From positions 62,001 through 126,000 of the forward strand of contig WGMD01000026.1 in NCBI GenBank assembly GCA_016125255.1: a stretch of DNA of 64,000 nucleotides. The letters are read 5' to 3'. The stretch is from Planctomycetota bacterium (lineage in GTDB: Bacteria > Planctomycetota > Phycisphaerae > Phycisphaerales > Zrk34). Numbering within the stretch: position 1 is the first letter of the stretch; each line of letters opens with the position of its first letter. The position numbers and the translations under genes were made by a program. The notes beneath the pieces are model-generated. The model searched no databases. It was not told the DNA's origin and saw only the letters and a list, made by a program, of their open reading frames with translations. Of the stretch, positions 41,323-50,136 are shown in pieces.

Positions 41323-42915
41323 CTACACGCCGAGCTTGAGGATGAAGAAGACGACGGCGACGATGATGTAGATGGGTAGCGCGACGGTCAGGGAGAAGCG
41401 GAGGATGTAGCCGAAGAAACTGGGCATGGCGACGCCGGAGGATTCGGCGATGGATTTGACCATGAAGTTCGGGCCGTTGCCGATGTAGGTCAGCGAGCCG
41501 AAGAAGACGGCGCCGACGCTGATGGCGACGATGTACAGGCCCATGATCGGATGCCCGATCAGGAAGGCGAGGTTGATTTCGTCGTCGGAGATCTGCCCGC
41601 GCTTCAGTTCATCGGGGTGGAACTTCTCCAGGTACTCGACGGCGGCGCGGACCTCGGCGACGGAGTCCTTGATGTCGCCGGCTTCGGGTTCGGCGGGGTG
41701 GGCCTTCAGCGCAGTCTCGATCTCTTCATCACTGGCGGTTTCGCCCTTGCCGCGCTTCTCGGCGACGAATCGGACGGCGCCCAGCTCCGCTTCGTAATGC
41801 TTGTCGATGTTGCCGCGCTTGGTTTCGAGGAACACCAGGTACGTCGGCGCATTATCCAGCACGGCCGAGAGTGATCCGGTCACGAAATAATACTGCACCG
41901 CTGAATGCAGCGGCATCTTTTCGGAGTTGTGATAGAGCCAGTTGAGGGCGGGGACCATCGTCGAGAAGATGCCGATGAACAGCAGGGCGACTTCGCGGAT
42001 GGGCTCGTAGCTGAACTCGTTGGCGTCGTAGATTTCCTTGCGGGTCATGAGGCGCGAGCCGACGATGGCGAGCACCATCAGCACTTCGCGGGACCAGAGG
42101 GCGTGCAGCGAGAAGCCGGTTTCGAACACGCCTTCCTGGAACACGGCGATAAGGACGAGGCCGATCCACAGGAAATTGTGCAGCCCCGAGATGCCCACGG
42201 CGGACTTGCCCGTCGCATCTTCCGGATGCGCCCGCTCGAATTTCCTGGCGTTCATCGTGTCGATGACGAAGAAGACGATCAGCAGCAGGCCGCAGGCGGT
42301 GATCCACATGGGCCAGCACGCTTCGAGCACCCACCAGAAGGGAACGCCCTTGAGGTAGCCCATGAAGAGCGGGGGGTCGCCGATGGGCGTGAGCGATCCG
42401 CCGCAGTTGGCGACGAGGAAGATGAAGAAGACGACGTGGTAGGCCTTGATGTGGGCCTTGTTGATGCGGATGAAAGGTCGGATCAGGAGCATGGCGGCGC
42501 CGGTGGTGCCGAAGACGTTGGCGGCGACGGCGCCGATGAGCAGGACCAGGACGTTGGTGATGGGCACGGCGCGGCGTCGGATGTCGATCTTGATGCCGCC
42601 GGAGATGATGAACAGTGAACCGAGCAGGGCGATGAAGCTCACGTACTCCTGCATCTCGTGAAGCCAGGCATGTCGCGCCGGGGCGTGCTCGCCGTCGACC
42701 GTCAGGAACACCAGGTAGTAGATCGCCGTCAGCGCGCCCAGCGCGGCGGAGACGTACGGATAGTTCTTGTGCCAGAAGTGTCCGGCGACGAGCGGCATGA
42801 CGGCGATGCAGCCGAGCAGCGCGACGAAGGGCAGCGCCCAGTACAGCGCGACATCCGGGACTTCCGAGCCGGCGGAGGCGAGTGTCAGAACGGCGGAGAT
42901 GGAATGCGGCAGCAT
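41323..42915 (-). CDS. NhaD-type sodium:proton antiporter
   Basis: A 530-aa membrane transporter of the ion-transporter superfamily. About 12-14 hydrophobic segments are visible. Characteristic stretches are FIALLGSLFIISGGIKI, ANVFGTTGAAMLLIRPFI, FLVANCGGSLTPIGDPPLFMG, SAVLDNAPTYLVFLE and VFFGSLTYIGNGPNFMVKSI, which carry the paired NxGGSLTPxGDPP-like and IGNGPN re-entrant motifs. A cytoplasmic loop of about 100 residues (EKRGKGETASDEEIETAL) is longer than in many relatives. GGAGG lies five bases before ATG 42915. Confidence 0.87.
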   Translation of the reverse strand: MLPHSISAVLTLASAGSEVPDVALYWALPFVALLGCIAVMPLVAGHFWHKNYPYVSAALGALTAIYYLVFLTVDGEHAPARHAWLHEMQEYVSFIALLGSLFIISGGIKIDIRRRAVPITNVLVLLIGAVAANVFGTTGAAMLLIRPFIRINKAHIKAYHVVFFIFLVANCGGSLTPIGDPPLFMGYLKGVPFWWVLEACWPMWITACGLLLIVFFVIDTMNARKFERAHPEDATGKSAVGISGLHNFLWIGLVLIAVFQEGVFETGFSLHALWSREVLMVLAIVGSRLMTRKEIYDANEFSYEPIREVALLFIGIFSTMVPALNWLYHNSEKMPLHSAVQYYFVTGSLSAVLDNAPTYLVFLETKRGNIDKHYEAELGAVRFVAEKRGKGETASDEEIETALKAHPAEPEAGDIKDSVAEVRAAVEYLEKFHPDELKRGQISDDEINLAFLIGHPIMGLYIVAISVGAVFFGSLTYIGNGPNFMVKSIAESSGVAMPSFFGYILRFSLTVALPIYIIVAVVFFILKLGV

Positions 42916-42962
42916 GAGGCCTCCGTGCCTTTTCTAGGGGACAGCGTCCGTCAAATTATCGG

Positions 42963-44006
42963 CTATTGTGCGGGATTTCTTGGAGCCGTCAAACGAAAAA
43001 AACATTGACGGGCGGTTTCCCGGACGAGCGGGGCTTCATTCGCATCGTCCGCGATGCTCTGAAGCCGGGCTTCGAGCGCGGCGACATGGTTACCGGGCGG
43101 TCGGTTCGTGATGACAATCAGGGCATTGCGCTTCATCTGATCGAGCTTGGCGCGTTTCATGGCCGAGCGCGTGAAGACAGCCCGCCGATCCTCTTCGCGC
43201 CAGTGGAGCACATCACTTGCATCGATCGCCGCGCGGGGGACGCCGTAGCTTTCGTGCACCGGGGCCTGATCGAGCCGCTTATTAAATGGGCACACGTCCT
43301 GACAGATGTCGCAGCCATAGAGCCAGTCGCCGATCGCTTCGTGCAGGGCGGGATCGATCGCGCTGCGATGCTCGATGGTCAGATAGCTGATGCAGCGCGA
43401 AGCGTCGACGGAATAGGGCGTGATGCAATCCGTCGGACAGGCGTCGATGCATCGCGTGCATGTGCCGCAGTGATCCCCCTCGCAAGCGTCAGCGGGAAGG
43501 TCGAGCGTCGTGACAATCTCGCCGAGCATCAGGTGCGACCCGAGTCGCGGATGAATCAGCAGCGTGTTCTTGCCGACCCACCCGAGGCCGGCCCGCATGG
43601 CGAACTCGCGCTCGAGCATCGGCGCCGTGTCGACGCACGCTCGGAACTGATGCTCGGGCCGGTCGCGCGATAGTTCGTCGCACCACTGATGAAGCCGCTT
43701 CTTCATGACTTTGTGATAGTCATCGAAATCGACATAACGCGCGGTGTGTGTTTCGGAGTCGGCGCGATCACCCGGCCCGAAGTAGTCGGCGACGCTGATC
43801 ACGGACTTCGCCCCCGGAAGTAGTCGATCGGGGTCGATGCGTGTTTCGATGTTTGTTGCGAGCCACGTCATGTCGCCATGTTTGCCGGCGGCGAGCCATG
43901 CGTGAAGTTCGGCGGCATGATCAGAGGGCCGCGCCTCGGCGATGCCGCACAGCGCGAAGCCCAGTTCGCGGGCGCGTTGTTTGAGCGTGTCGGCGGTCGG
44001 GTTCAT
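42963..44006 (-). CDS. queG: Epoxyqueuosine reductase
   Basis: A 347-aa cobalamin- and Fe-S-dependent enzyme that makes the last step of queuosine formation in tRNA. RARELGFALCGIAEARPSDH opens the protein; HTARYVDFDDYHKVMKKRL and GLGWVGKNTLLIHPRLGSH follow. Two 4Fe-4S motifs are CGTCTRCIDACPTDC and CDICQDVCPFN. Length is normal. The ATG overlaps the queD stop (ATGA). It ends the queC-queE-queD-queG series. Confidence 0.96.
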   Translation of the reverse strand: MNPTADTLKQRARELGFALCGIAEARPSDHAAELHAWLAAGKHGDMTWLATNIETRIDPDRLLPGAKSVISVADYFGPGDRADSETHTARYVDFDDYHKVMKKRLHQWCDELSRDRPEHQFRACVDTAPMLEREFAMRAGLGWVGKNTLLIHPRLGSHLMLGEIVTTLDLPADACEGDHCGTCTRCIDACPTDCITPYSVDASRCISYLTIEHRSAIDPALHEAIGDWLYGCDICQDVCPFNKRLDQAPVHESYGVPRAAIDASDVLHWREEDRRAVFTRSAMKRAKLDQMKRNALIVITNRPPGNHVAALEARLQSIADDANEAPLVRETARQCFFRLTAPRNPAQ

Positions 44007-44365
44007 TCGCCGTGGTATTCGCAGGCGCTGGTGCAGGTTTCGTGGACGCGGATGCAGGAGAGCATCGGCAGGGCGGGCTTGAGTTTGTCCCAGATCCAGC
44101 GGGAGAGGTTTTCGGCGGTCGGGTTTTCGAGGCCGGGGATTTCGTTGAGCAGGTAATGGTCGAGCTGCTTTTCGACGGGGGCGATGGCCTGCTTGATGTC
44201 GCCGTAGTCGATCAGGTAACCCTGCGATTCAGGGACATCGCCGCTGACGACGACGTCGACGCGGAAGCTGTGGCCGTGCATGCGGCGGCACTTGTGCGTT
44301 TCGGGAAACGTCGGGAGCCAGTGAGCGGCTTCGAAGGAGAAGGATTTGGTGAGGTGGACTTTCAT
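44003..44365 (-). CDS. queD: 6-carboxy-5,6,7,8-tetrahydropterin synthase
   Basis: A 120-aa PTPS-fold enzyme acting on GTP-derived dihydroneopterin triphosphate in queuosine biosynthesis. FSFEAAHWLP and RRMHGHSFRVDV supply zinc histidines and the catalytic Cys is in HKCRRMHGH. GYLIDYGDIKQ, LDHYLLNEIPGLENPTAENL and CIRVHETCTSACEYHG complete the family pattern. ATG 44365 is preceded by weak GG-rich sequence. The gene lies 36 bases after queE. Confidence 0.96.
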   Translation of the reverse strand: MKVHLTKSFSFEAAHWLPTFPETHKCRRMHGHSFRVDVVVSGDVPESQGYLIDYGDIKQAIAPVEKQLDHYLLNEIPGLENPTAENLSRWIWDKLKPALPMLSCIRVHETCTSACEYHGE

Positions 44366-44401
44366 GAGGGGAACCAGAAGAGCGCCAAGCCGCATGCGGC
44401 A

Positions 44402-45088
44402 CTAGACGCCGCGGGCGGTGGGGGACCAGATGAGTTTGTGAAGTTGGGTCTGCATGCGGACGGGCAAGTTGTCGGCGAGCACCCACTCGGCAAGCTCGCG
44501 CAGGTTCAGCCCCTCGCAGCCGGGCAGTTCGGCGGTCGGCGGCATTTCGTGCGCGGCGCTGACAAGCACGGAATGAACACGTGTCGCCAGATCGTAGCGG
44601 CGGATCACCTCGCGCGCCCATTCGTAGTCGGCCCGGCTGGCGAGCACGAATTTCACTTCATCGCGCGATGTCAGATGCTCGACATTCGACCAGAGGTTGC
44701 GTTCGACTTCGCCGGAGCCGGGGGTTTTGAGGTCCATGATGCGGATGACGCGCGGGTCGCATGGGCTGATGTCGCACGCGCCGCTGGTTTCGATCAGCAC
44801 GGTGTAGCCGGCGTCGGCGAGATGCGACATGAGCGGATGGACATTGGGTTGAAGCAGCGGCTCCCCGCCGGTGATTTCGACGAGCCGGCACGCCCCGCCG
44901 CGGCGCGACACGTCGGCGAGGATGTCATCGAGCGAGCGCTTCACGCCTTCGTGAAACGCATATTCCGTGTCGCAGTATCCGCAGCGCAGATGACAACCCA
45001 TCAGCCGGACGAACACGCACGGCAGCCCGGCCCATGTGCTTTCGCCCTGAATCGAGAAGAAGATTTCGTTGACGGCGAGCGTGCTCAT
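44402..45088 (-). CDS. queE: 7-carboxy-7-deazaguanine synthase
   Basis: A 228-aa radical-SAM enzyme converting carboxytetrahydropterin to carboxydeazaguanine. The cluster motif is CHLRCGYC (CxxxCxxC). [30 protein letters not shown] and LKTPGSGE follow as in QueE. The start overlaps the queC stop as ATGA. The length is typical. Confidence 0.96.
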   Translation of the reverse strand: MSTLAVNEIFFSIQGESTWAGLPCVFVRLMGCHLRCGYCDTEYAFHEGVKRSLDDILADVSRRGGACRLVEITGGEPLLQPNVHPLMSHLADAGYTVLIETSGACDISPCDPRVIRIMDLKTPGSGEVERNLWSNVEHLTSRDEVKFVLASRADYEWAREVIRRYDLATRVHSVLVSAAHEMPPTAELPGCEGLNLRELAEWVLADNLPVRMQTQLHKLIWSPTARGV

Positions 45089-45792
45089 CGCGCACCGCCC
45101 GTCAACACGGGGTCGATCATGCCCAGTTGCTCAAACGCCCGCTGGCGCAGCAGGCAGGCGTCGCAATGTTCGCACGGCCGGCCGTCTTTGTGCGGATCGT
45201 AACACGAATGCGTCAGCGCATAATCGACGCCCAGTTCGAGCCCGCGGCGGATGATTTCGATTTTCGGCAGGTCGATGAGCGGGGTATGAACGGTCAGCTT
45301 GATGTGCCCTTCGACGGCGGCGCGCGTGGCGAGGTTGGCCATCTTCTCGAACGCACGGATGTATTCGGGCCGGCAGTCGGGGTAGCCCGAGTAATCGACG
45401 GCGTTGACGCCGATGAAGATGTCCGCGGCGCCGATCACCTCGGCGAGGGCGAGGGCGTAACTGAGAAAGATCGTGTTGCGGGCGGGGACATAGGTGATGG
45501 GGATGCCATGCGCCATCTGCGATTCATCGCGGTCCTTGGGCACGTCGATGTCGGCGGTCAGCGCGGACCCGCCGAAGGCGCGCAGGTCGATGCGTGCGGT
45601 GCGATGATCGGCGACGTTCATGGCGGCGGCGAGCCGGGCGGCGGCGGTCAGTTCGTGACGGTGCCGCTGACCATAGTCGAAGGACAGCGCCGCCGGCGTG
45701 AAGCCCGCCTCGATGGCGATGGCCAGCGCGGTCGCGCTGTCGAGCCCGCCGGAGAGGAGGACGACGGCGCGGGATGTTGACGAAGATTCCAT
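45085..45792 (-). CDS. queC: 7-cyano-7-deazaguanine synthase
   Basis: A 235-aa ATP-dependent enzyme forming preQ0. The PP-loop is [25 protein letters not shown] follows and the C-terminal zinc site is [20 protein letters not shown]. First gene of the que series. TACAAT (45806-45801) ends eight bases before ATG 45792, so the leader would be about two bases. The 94-base upstream gap shows no preQ1 riboswitch that I can recognise. Confidence 0.96.
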   Translation of the reverse strand: MESSSTSRAVVLLSGGLDSATALAIAIEAGFTPAALSFDYGQRHRHELTAAARLAAAMNVADHRTARIDLRAFGGSALTADIDVPKDRDESQMAHGIPITYVPARNTIFLSYALALAEVIGAADIFIGVNAVDYSGYPDCRPEYIRAFEKMANLATRAAVEGHIKLTVHTPLIDLPKIEIIRRGLELGVDYALTHSCYDPHKDGRPCEHCDACLLRQRAFEQLGMIDPVLTGGAR

Positions 45793-45800
45793 GGCGGTCA

Positions 45801-45806
45801 ATTGTA
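45801..45806 (-). promoter_or_regulatory. -10 box of the que genes, nearly leaderless
   Basis: TACAAT eight bases before the queC start. No Shine-Dalgarno sequence lies between. The -35 region is not obvious. Confidence 0.4.
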
Positions 45807-45886
45807 TGGCCGTGGGCGAATCGAAGTGGTGAAATGGCAATGTGGTGATATTGCGATGTGCATCCGATCGTCACATCACGCCATGA

Positions 45887-47299
45887 TCAGTCGAGCTGAT
45901 GAAGCTGGCTGCGGAGTTTGGTCGCAGAGTCGTTGTACTCGGTGTTGCCGGTCACGGAGCCCAGCGAGAGGTTGACCTGAATGAGCTGGCCCAGGGCGGT
46001 GCGCTGCACCTCCTTGTCGGAGGCCTCGGTGAGTTTCTGAAGCGTCTCGGCGGCGGTGACGAGGGCGTCCTTGGCGGCGTCCTTGGCCTTGTTGGCCCGT
46101 GCCTCGGCGGCGGTCTGCGCTTCGGTCAGCGCGGTCGCGCGATCGGGCAGCGTCGACGACACGGACTCACCCAGCGACTTGAGCAGATCGAGGTACGTCG
46201 CGTCGATGACCGACTGCTGATGGAGCACCTGACCCATCTCCGCACGCAGACCGGCCAGTTCGAGGTCCGCCAGCGACTTGGACGCCTGCGGCGCGACGCC
46301 CGACGCCGTCGTGAGCCCGTTGACCGCATCGTCATAGTTCTTCATCGACTCGGCGAACACCGCGTCGATCTTGTCGGCCTGCGTGCTCACGAATGACTTG
46401 AACTGCTCGTCGAATTTCTTGGTGAGGTTCTCAGCCCGCTCCTGCGAGTCGGAGGCGAGCTTGGCGACGTCGGTGCCGCGCTGCTGCGCCTGCTTGATCG
46501 CGTCGCGCACTTCGCCCAGCAGAATGCCGCTGTGCTCCACCTGCTTCTGCGCCACGCGCAGTTTCGCATGATCCACCGACAGCTTCGCGGTGATCAGGTC
46601 GGCGTCGGCGGTCAGCTTGTCCGCCTCGCGCGTCGCGCCGGCGGCCTGCACGTACAGGTCATACTGCATCTGGCCCTCGGCCTTGAAGGCCTTGCGGCTC
46701 AGTTCGTCGGCCTCGGCGGCCTTCTTCATGCGCTTGTCGTTGAGGTCCTGCGCCTGCGCCCGCATGTCCTCGACGGATTTCTGAAGCTCGGCGACCTGAC
46801 CGTTGAGCGATTCCTGCTGCGCGACCAGGTCCTGCTCCTGCTTGCGGAGGTCGGCGAGGTAAGCGGTCATGTCCACCTTGCCGTTCTCGGTGGCGATCAC
46901 GCGCGCCATGCGGATGCTCGACGCATCGGAGATCAGCTCCGACGCCAGGGGCGTCTGATCGGTCCACGCCAACACCGCATCGCGGGCGAGCAGACGGGCC
47001 TTGGACGCGCTGGTTTCGGCGATGAGATTCCGGGCGGCGAGCTGCTGGGCGCCCCGGCCGGTCGAGGTCAGGGGCTTGAGTTCATTGGCGGCGGCCTGGA
47101 GCTTGGCCTGGCGATACTCCTCGATGGGCGGCGAGTCGGCGTCGCGCTTTTCCTGCCGCGTGCCGGACTCGGCCTTGGCCAGTTCCTCGAAGGCCTTGTT
47201 GAATTTCCGACCGGCATCGACCTGCTGCTTGTTGTCGTCACGTTGCGAGCAGGCACAGAGCAGAACGGACACGGCAAGGATGGTGATGAAGCTCTTCAA
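45887..47299 (-). CDS. Coiled-coil lipoprotein of unknown function
   Basis: About 470 aa. A signal peptide ends in the lipobox LCAC. The remainder is almost entirely helical and rich in Ala, Lys, Gln and Asp, with long coiled coils at about residues 150-240 and 260-330 (LVAQQESLNGQVAELQKSVE; AEADELSRKAFKAEGQMQYD). No catalytic motif is seen, so a structural or tethering role in the periplasm is plausible. TTG 47299 is the best start, with GAGG eight bases upstream; no in-frame ATG is close. It follows the CxxCH-protein gene by 55 bases. Confidence 0.75.
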   Translation of the reverse strand: MKSFITILAVSVLLCACSQRDDNKQQVDAGRKFNKAFEELAKAESGTRQEKRDADSPPIEEYRQAKLQAAANELKPLTSTGRGAQQLAARNLIAETSASKARLLARDAVLAWTDQTPLASELISDASSIRMARVIATENGKVDMTAYLADLRKQEQDLVAQQESLNGQVAELQKSVEDMRAQAQDLNDKRMKKAAEADELSRKAFKAEGQMQYDLYVQAAGATREADKLTADADLITAKLSVDHAKLRVAQKQVEHSGILLGEVRDAIKQAQQRGTDVAKLASDSQERAENLTKKFDEQFKSFVSTQADKIDAVFAESMKNYDDAVNGLTTASGVAPQASKSLADLELAGLRAEMGQVLHQQSVIDATYLDLLKSLGESVSSTLPDRATALTEAQTAAEARANKAKDAAKDALVTAAETLQKLTEASDKEVQRTALGQLIQVNLSLGSVTGNTEYNDSATKLRSQLHQLD

Positions 47300-47354
47300 G
47301 GCCGACGCCTCAGATGGGTTGCGGGGGACAAGGAGTTCAAGGACCGACAGTATA

Positions 47355-48593
47355 TCACTTTCCGTCCGGCACGGCACTGGTTTTTTCAGGCGCGGGCGCG
47401 GCGGGCGGAGTCGCGGGCTTGGGCGGGACCGGCGGGCTGAAGTCGATCGGGTAGTCCTGCGACTCGCCATACAAGCTGCCGATCCACTTGACCATCTCGG
47501 TGTAACGCGGGTCGCTGGGGCCGGTGAAGAACTGCCGCCAGCCGGGGACTTTGGGATGCGGCGTGATGGCGTCTTTTTCGGGGAGTCCGAACTGGAGGAA
47601 GGTGCTCTTGGCGGGTTCGGTTTTGTTGATGATCGAGAAGGGGCCGACCATCGTGCGGCGGAGGATCAGCAGATTCGTATAGATGACGGGATCGGAACTG
47701 ACGGACTGGGTGTAGAGATCGAGGCCGGGCGCTTTGCCCTGCGTGTGGCACCGGCCGCAATAGCGGACGACGTAGGTGGGGTGGATCTTGGTGCGGAAGT
47801 CCTGAAGCGTTTCGGGTTCCTCGCGGATCTGCACCTTTTCGTAGAGTTCGCGGGCGCGCAGGTCAAAGAGCACCTTGAGCTGCTCGTAGCCCTGAAGGTT
47901 CTTGAACTTCGCTTCACCGTCGCGGCCAAGGTACGGCTGAAAATTCGGATTGTCGCGATAGTTCTTGTAAAGCTCCGCCACGACATCGGGCGCAAGCTGC
48001 GCGATGCGGGGCTTGTTGGCGAGCTGCACTTCGTAGACGCGGACGAGGTTGATCTGATCTTTGGTGAGCAGATTCTTTTCGCCCGGCTCGGTCGGCGTCG
48101 GCTCGGGCTTGGGGCCGGTCGGCGTCGTCGGCTCGGGCTTGGTCCCGGTCGTCGGCTCCAGCTTCATCCGCTCCATCACCACATCGCGCAGCAGCTTGGC
48201 CTTCTGATAGTCCGGCTTGGCGTCGATGATGCTGTTGAGTTCCGCCAGCGACAGCTTGTACGCCTCGGCGGTCTTGTGATCGTAGACCCAGCGGGCCAGG
48301 TCGAAGCGGGCGTCGTAGTTCGTGTCCTCGATCGCCGCCCGCTTCTGCTGGAATTCCTCCGCGAGACTCAGCACGACGTTGACCTGCGCGACCTGCGTCC
48401 GCGGGAAGGTCGTTTCGATGCCCGCGACGTTGATGACCACCGACGAGGGATTGTCGGCGACGAGCTCGCCGCGCACCTGGCGACCATCCTTGAGCACCAC
48501 CGTCACCTGTCTCGCCGACGCTGCGCCGGTCCATCCCAGCGTCAGCACCACCAGCAAGCTCAGGCGACCGGCCCACGTGCGTGCATCGAACAT
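47355..48593 (-). CDS. Secreted protein with a single CxxCH heme-binding-like motif
   Basis: A 412-aa exported protein. The signal peptide is LSLLVVLTLGWTGAASA. The N-terminal 45 mature residues (VTVVLKDGRQVRGELV, TTFPRTQV) resemble a small strand-rich adaptor. A Pro/Thr/Glu-rich linker lies around residues 150-170. A CGRCH motif at about residue 290 suits one covalent heme c. GGAGA six bases upstream fixes ATG 48593; ATG 48608 is an alternative. It is divergent from glycerate kinase. The electron-transfer partner is unknown. Confidence 0.72.
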   Translation of the reverse strand: MFDARTWAGRLSLLVVLTLGWTGAASARQVTVVLKDGRQVRGELVADNPSSVVINVAGIETTFPRTQVAQVNVVLSLAEEFQQKRAAIEDTNYDARFDLARWVYDHKTAEAYKLSLAELNSIIDAKPDYQKAKLLRDVVMERMKLEPTTGTKPEPTTPTGPKPEPTPTEPGEKNLLTKDQINLVRVYEVQLANKPRIAQLAPDVVAELYKNYRDNPNFQPYLGRDGEAKFKNLQGYEQLKVLFDLRARELYEKVQIREEPETLQDFRTKIHPTYVVRYCGRCHTQGKAPGLDLYTQSVSSDPVIYTNLLILRRTMVGPFSIINKTEPAKSTFLQFGLPEKDAITPHPKVPGWRQFFTGPSDPRYTEMVKWIGSLYGESQDYPIDFSPPVPPKPATPPAAPAPEKTSAVPDGK

Positions 48594-48720
48594 AAGCGTC
48601 TCCTGCATGACTTTAACGCGCCCAAATCCGTCCCTACACTATAAATGCGGCAACGGCTCGGAGCAAGACTACTATAAAGACGACCCCTGCGCTCCCCGGT
48701 TCGCCTCTTTGATGAAGTTC

Positions 48721-49824
48721 ATGAAGATTCTCGTCGCGCCCGACAAGTTCAAGGAATCGCTCACCGCCCATGCCGCGGCGCAGGCCATCGCGGCGGGCGT
48801 CCACCGGGTCCGCCCCGATGCTCAAATCGACCTGTGCCCCGTCGCCGACGGCGGGGAAGGCACCGTTGACGCACTGGTCCACGCCACCGGCGGCACGCTG
48901 CGGCAAACCCGCGTGACCGGCCCGCTGGGCGAGGCGGTCGAAGCGACATGGGGCATGCTCGGCGACGGGCACACGGCGGTGATCGAAATGGCGCAGGCGG
49001 CGGGGCTCGCGCTCGTGCCCCCCACGCTGCGCAATCCGATGCACACGACCACGCGCGGCGTCGGCGAACTGATCCTCGCCGCCGTCGACAGCGGGGCGAC
49101 GAAAATCATTCTCGGCATCGGCGGCAGCGCGACCACCGATGGCGGGGCCGGCATGGCTGAGGCGCTGGGCTACCGGTTTGTCGGTGCGTCGTCGCCGATG
49201 ACGGGCGGGCAGATGAGCCGCATCGGGCATGTGGATGCAAGCGGTCGTGACGCTCGACTCACCGGCGTGTCGATCGTCGCGGCGTGCGATGTGACCAATC
49301 CGCTGACGGGACCGGATGGCGCGGCGGCGGTGTACGGGCCTCAGAAGGGCGCGACGCCGGGGCAGGTCAAGGCGCTGGAGGCGGGGTTGGCGCATCTGGC
49401 GTTGTTGTTGCCGAGTGTTGATGCGCAGTCGCCGGGCATGGGCGCGGCGGGGGGGTTGGGCTTCGGCCTCGTCGCCTTCGCCGGCGCGAAACTTGAGCGC
49501 GGGCTCGACCTTGTGCTGGATGCGGTGCATTTCGATGAGCGCGTGCGCGATGCGAAGCTGGTCATCACGGGCGAGGGGCGACTCGACGGCCAGTCGCTGT
49601 CGGGCAAGGTCTGTCTGGGCATCGCCGGCGCGGCGGGTAAATACGGCGTGCCGACGATGGCGCTCGTCGGCGCCGCGGCCGACGATGCGGCGCTGACGCT
49701 CGATCACGGACTGGCTGCATATCACACGCTGGTGAGTCCGACGGTGCCGCCGCGGCGGGCGATGAGCGAGGCGGCGGCGCTTTTGGAGAAGCTGGCGGCG
49801 CGCGTGGTGGATCGGTATTTGTGA
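48721..49824 (+). CDS. glxK: Glycerate kinase, class II
   Basis: A 367-aa enzyme phosphorylating D-glycerate. KILVAPDKFKESLTAHAAAQ, CPVADGGEGTVDAL, ILGIGGSATTDGGAGMAEAL, DVTNPLTGPDGAAAVYGPQKGA, GAAGGLGFGLVAF and VITGEGRLDGQSLSGKV are all diagnostic of the family. ATG 48721 matches the usual N-terminus; ATG 48712 is nine bases earlier. A TATAAA at about 48675 could be a -10 box. It is the last backbone gene before the island. Confidence 0.95.
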   Translation: MKILVAPDKFKESLTAHAAAQAIAAGVHRVRPDAQIDLCPVADGGEGTVDALVHATGGTLRQTRVTGPLGEAVEATWGMLGDGHTAVIEMAQAAGLALVPPTLRNPMHTTTRGVGELILAAVDSGATKIILGIGGSATTDGGAGMAEALGYRFVGASSPMTGGQMSRIGHVDASGRDARLTGVSIVAACDVTNPLTGPDGAAAVYGPQKGATPGQVKALEAGLAHLALLLPSVDAQSPGMGAAGGLGFGLVAFAGAKLERGLDLVLDAVHFDERVRDAKLVITGEGRLDGQSLSGKVCLGIAGAAGKYGVPTMALVGAAADDAALTLDHGLAAYHTLVSPTVPPRRAMSEAAALLEKLAARVVDRYL

Positions 49825-50136
49825 GGTTGGCCTCAATGCGGAAGCCCGCGGCGAGACGGGCGGAGCGATTGGGGCATTTCACCCACTTGGCGCACCGGCG
49901 CGGCGCATTTGGCGCACGGGGCTGGCACATCGGACGCGGCGGTGCGCACGTGATGATGTAAGTCCTTATTCGATCGCGCACAGGCACGTCACGGTTTCCG
50001 CGCCGATGCGCACAGGATCGCCCGGTGCGCGCGTGATGCAGCGAAACTGCGATAAAATCCCCGATTCCAGCGCAGAAACGAAGGCGCACAGGAGAGTCAA
50101 AATACCGAGGGGCGGGCGCGCCGGTGCGAATGGGCA
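49825..50136. other. Gene-free stretch rich in GCGCA words at the island edge
   Basis: No coding sequence is credible here. Words GCGCAC, GCGCA or GTGCGC occur about nine times between 49890 and 50095. ATGTAAGTCCTT at about 49953 followed by CGCGCACA mirrors the arrangement near 19293. It separates glycerate kinase from the serine recombinase and could hold an attachment or binding region. Confidence 0.5.

Noticed and set aside
45793-45886. preQ1 riboswitch before queC
   Set aside because: The -10 box lies next to the start codon, leaving no room for a leader, and no preQ1 aptamer pattern was seen.
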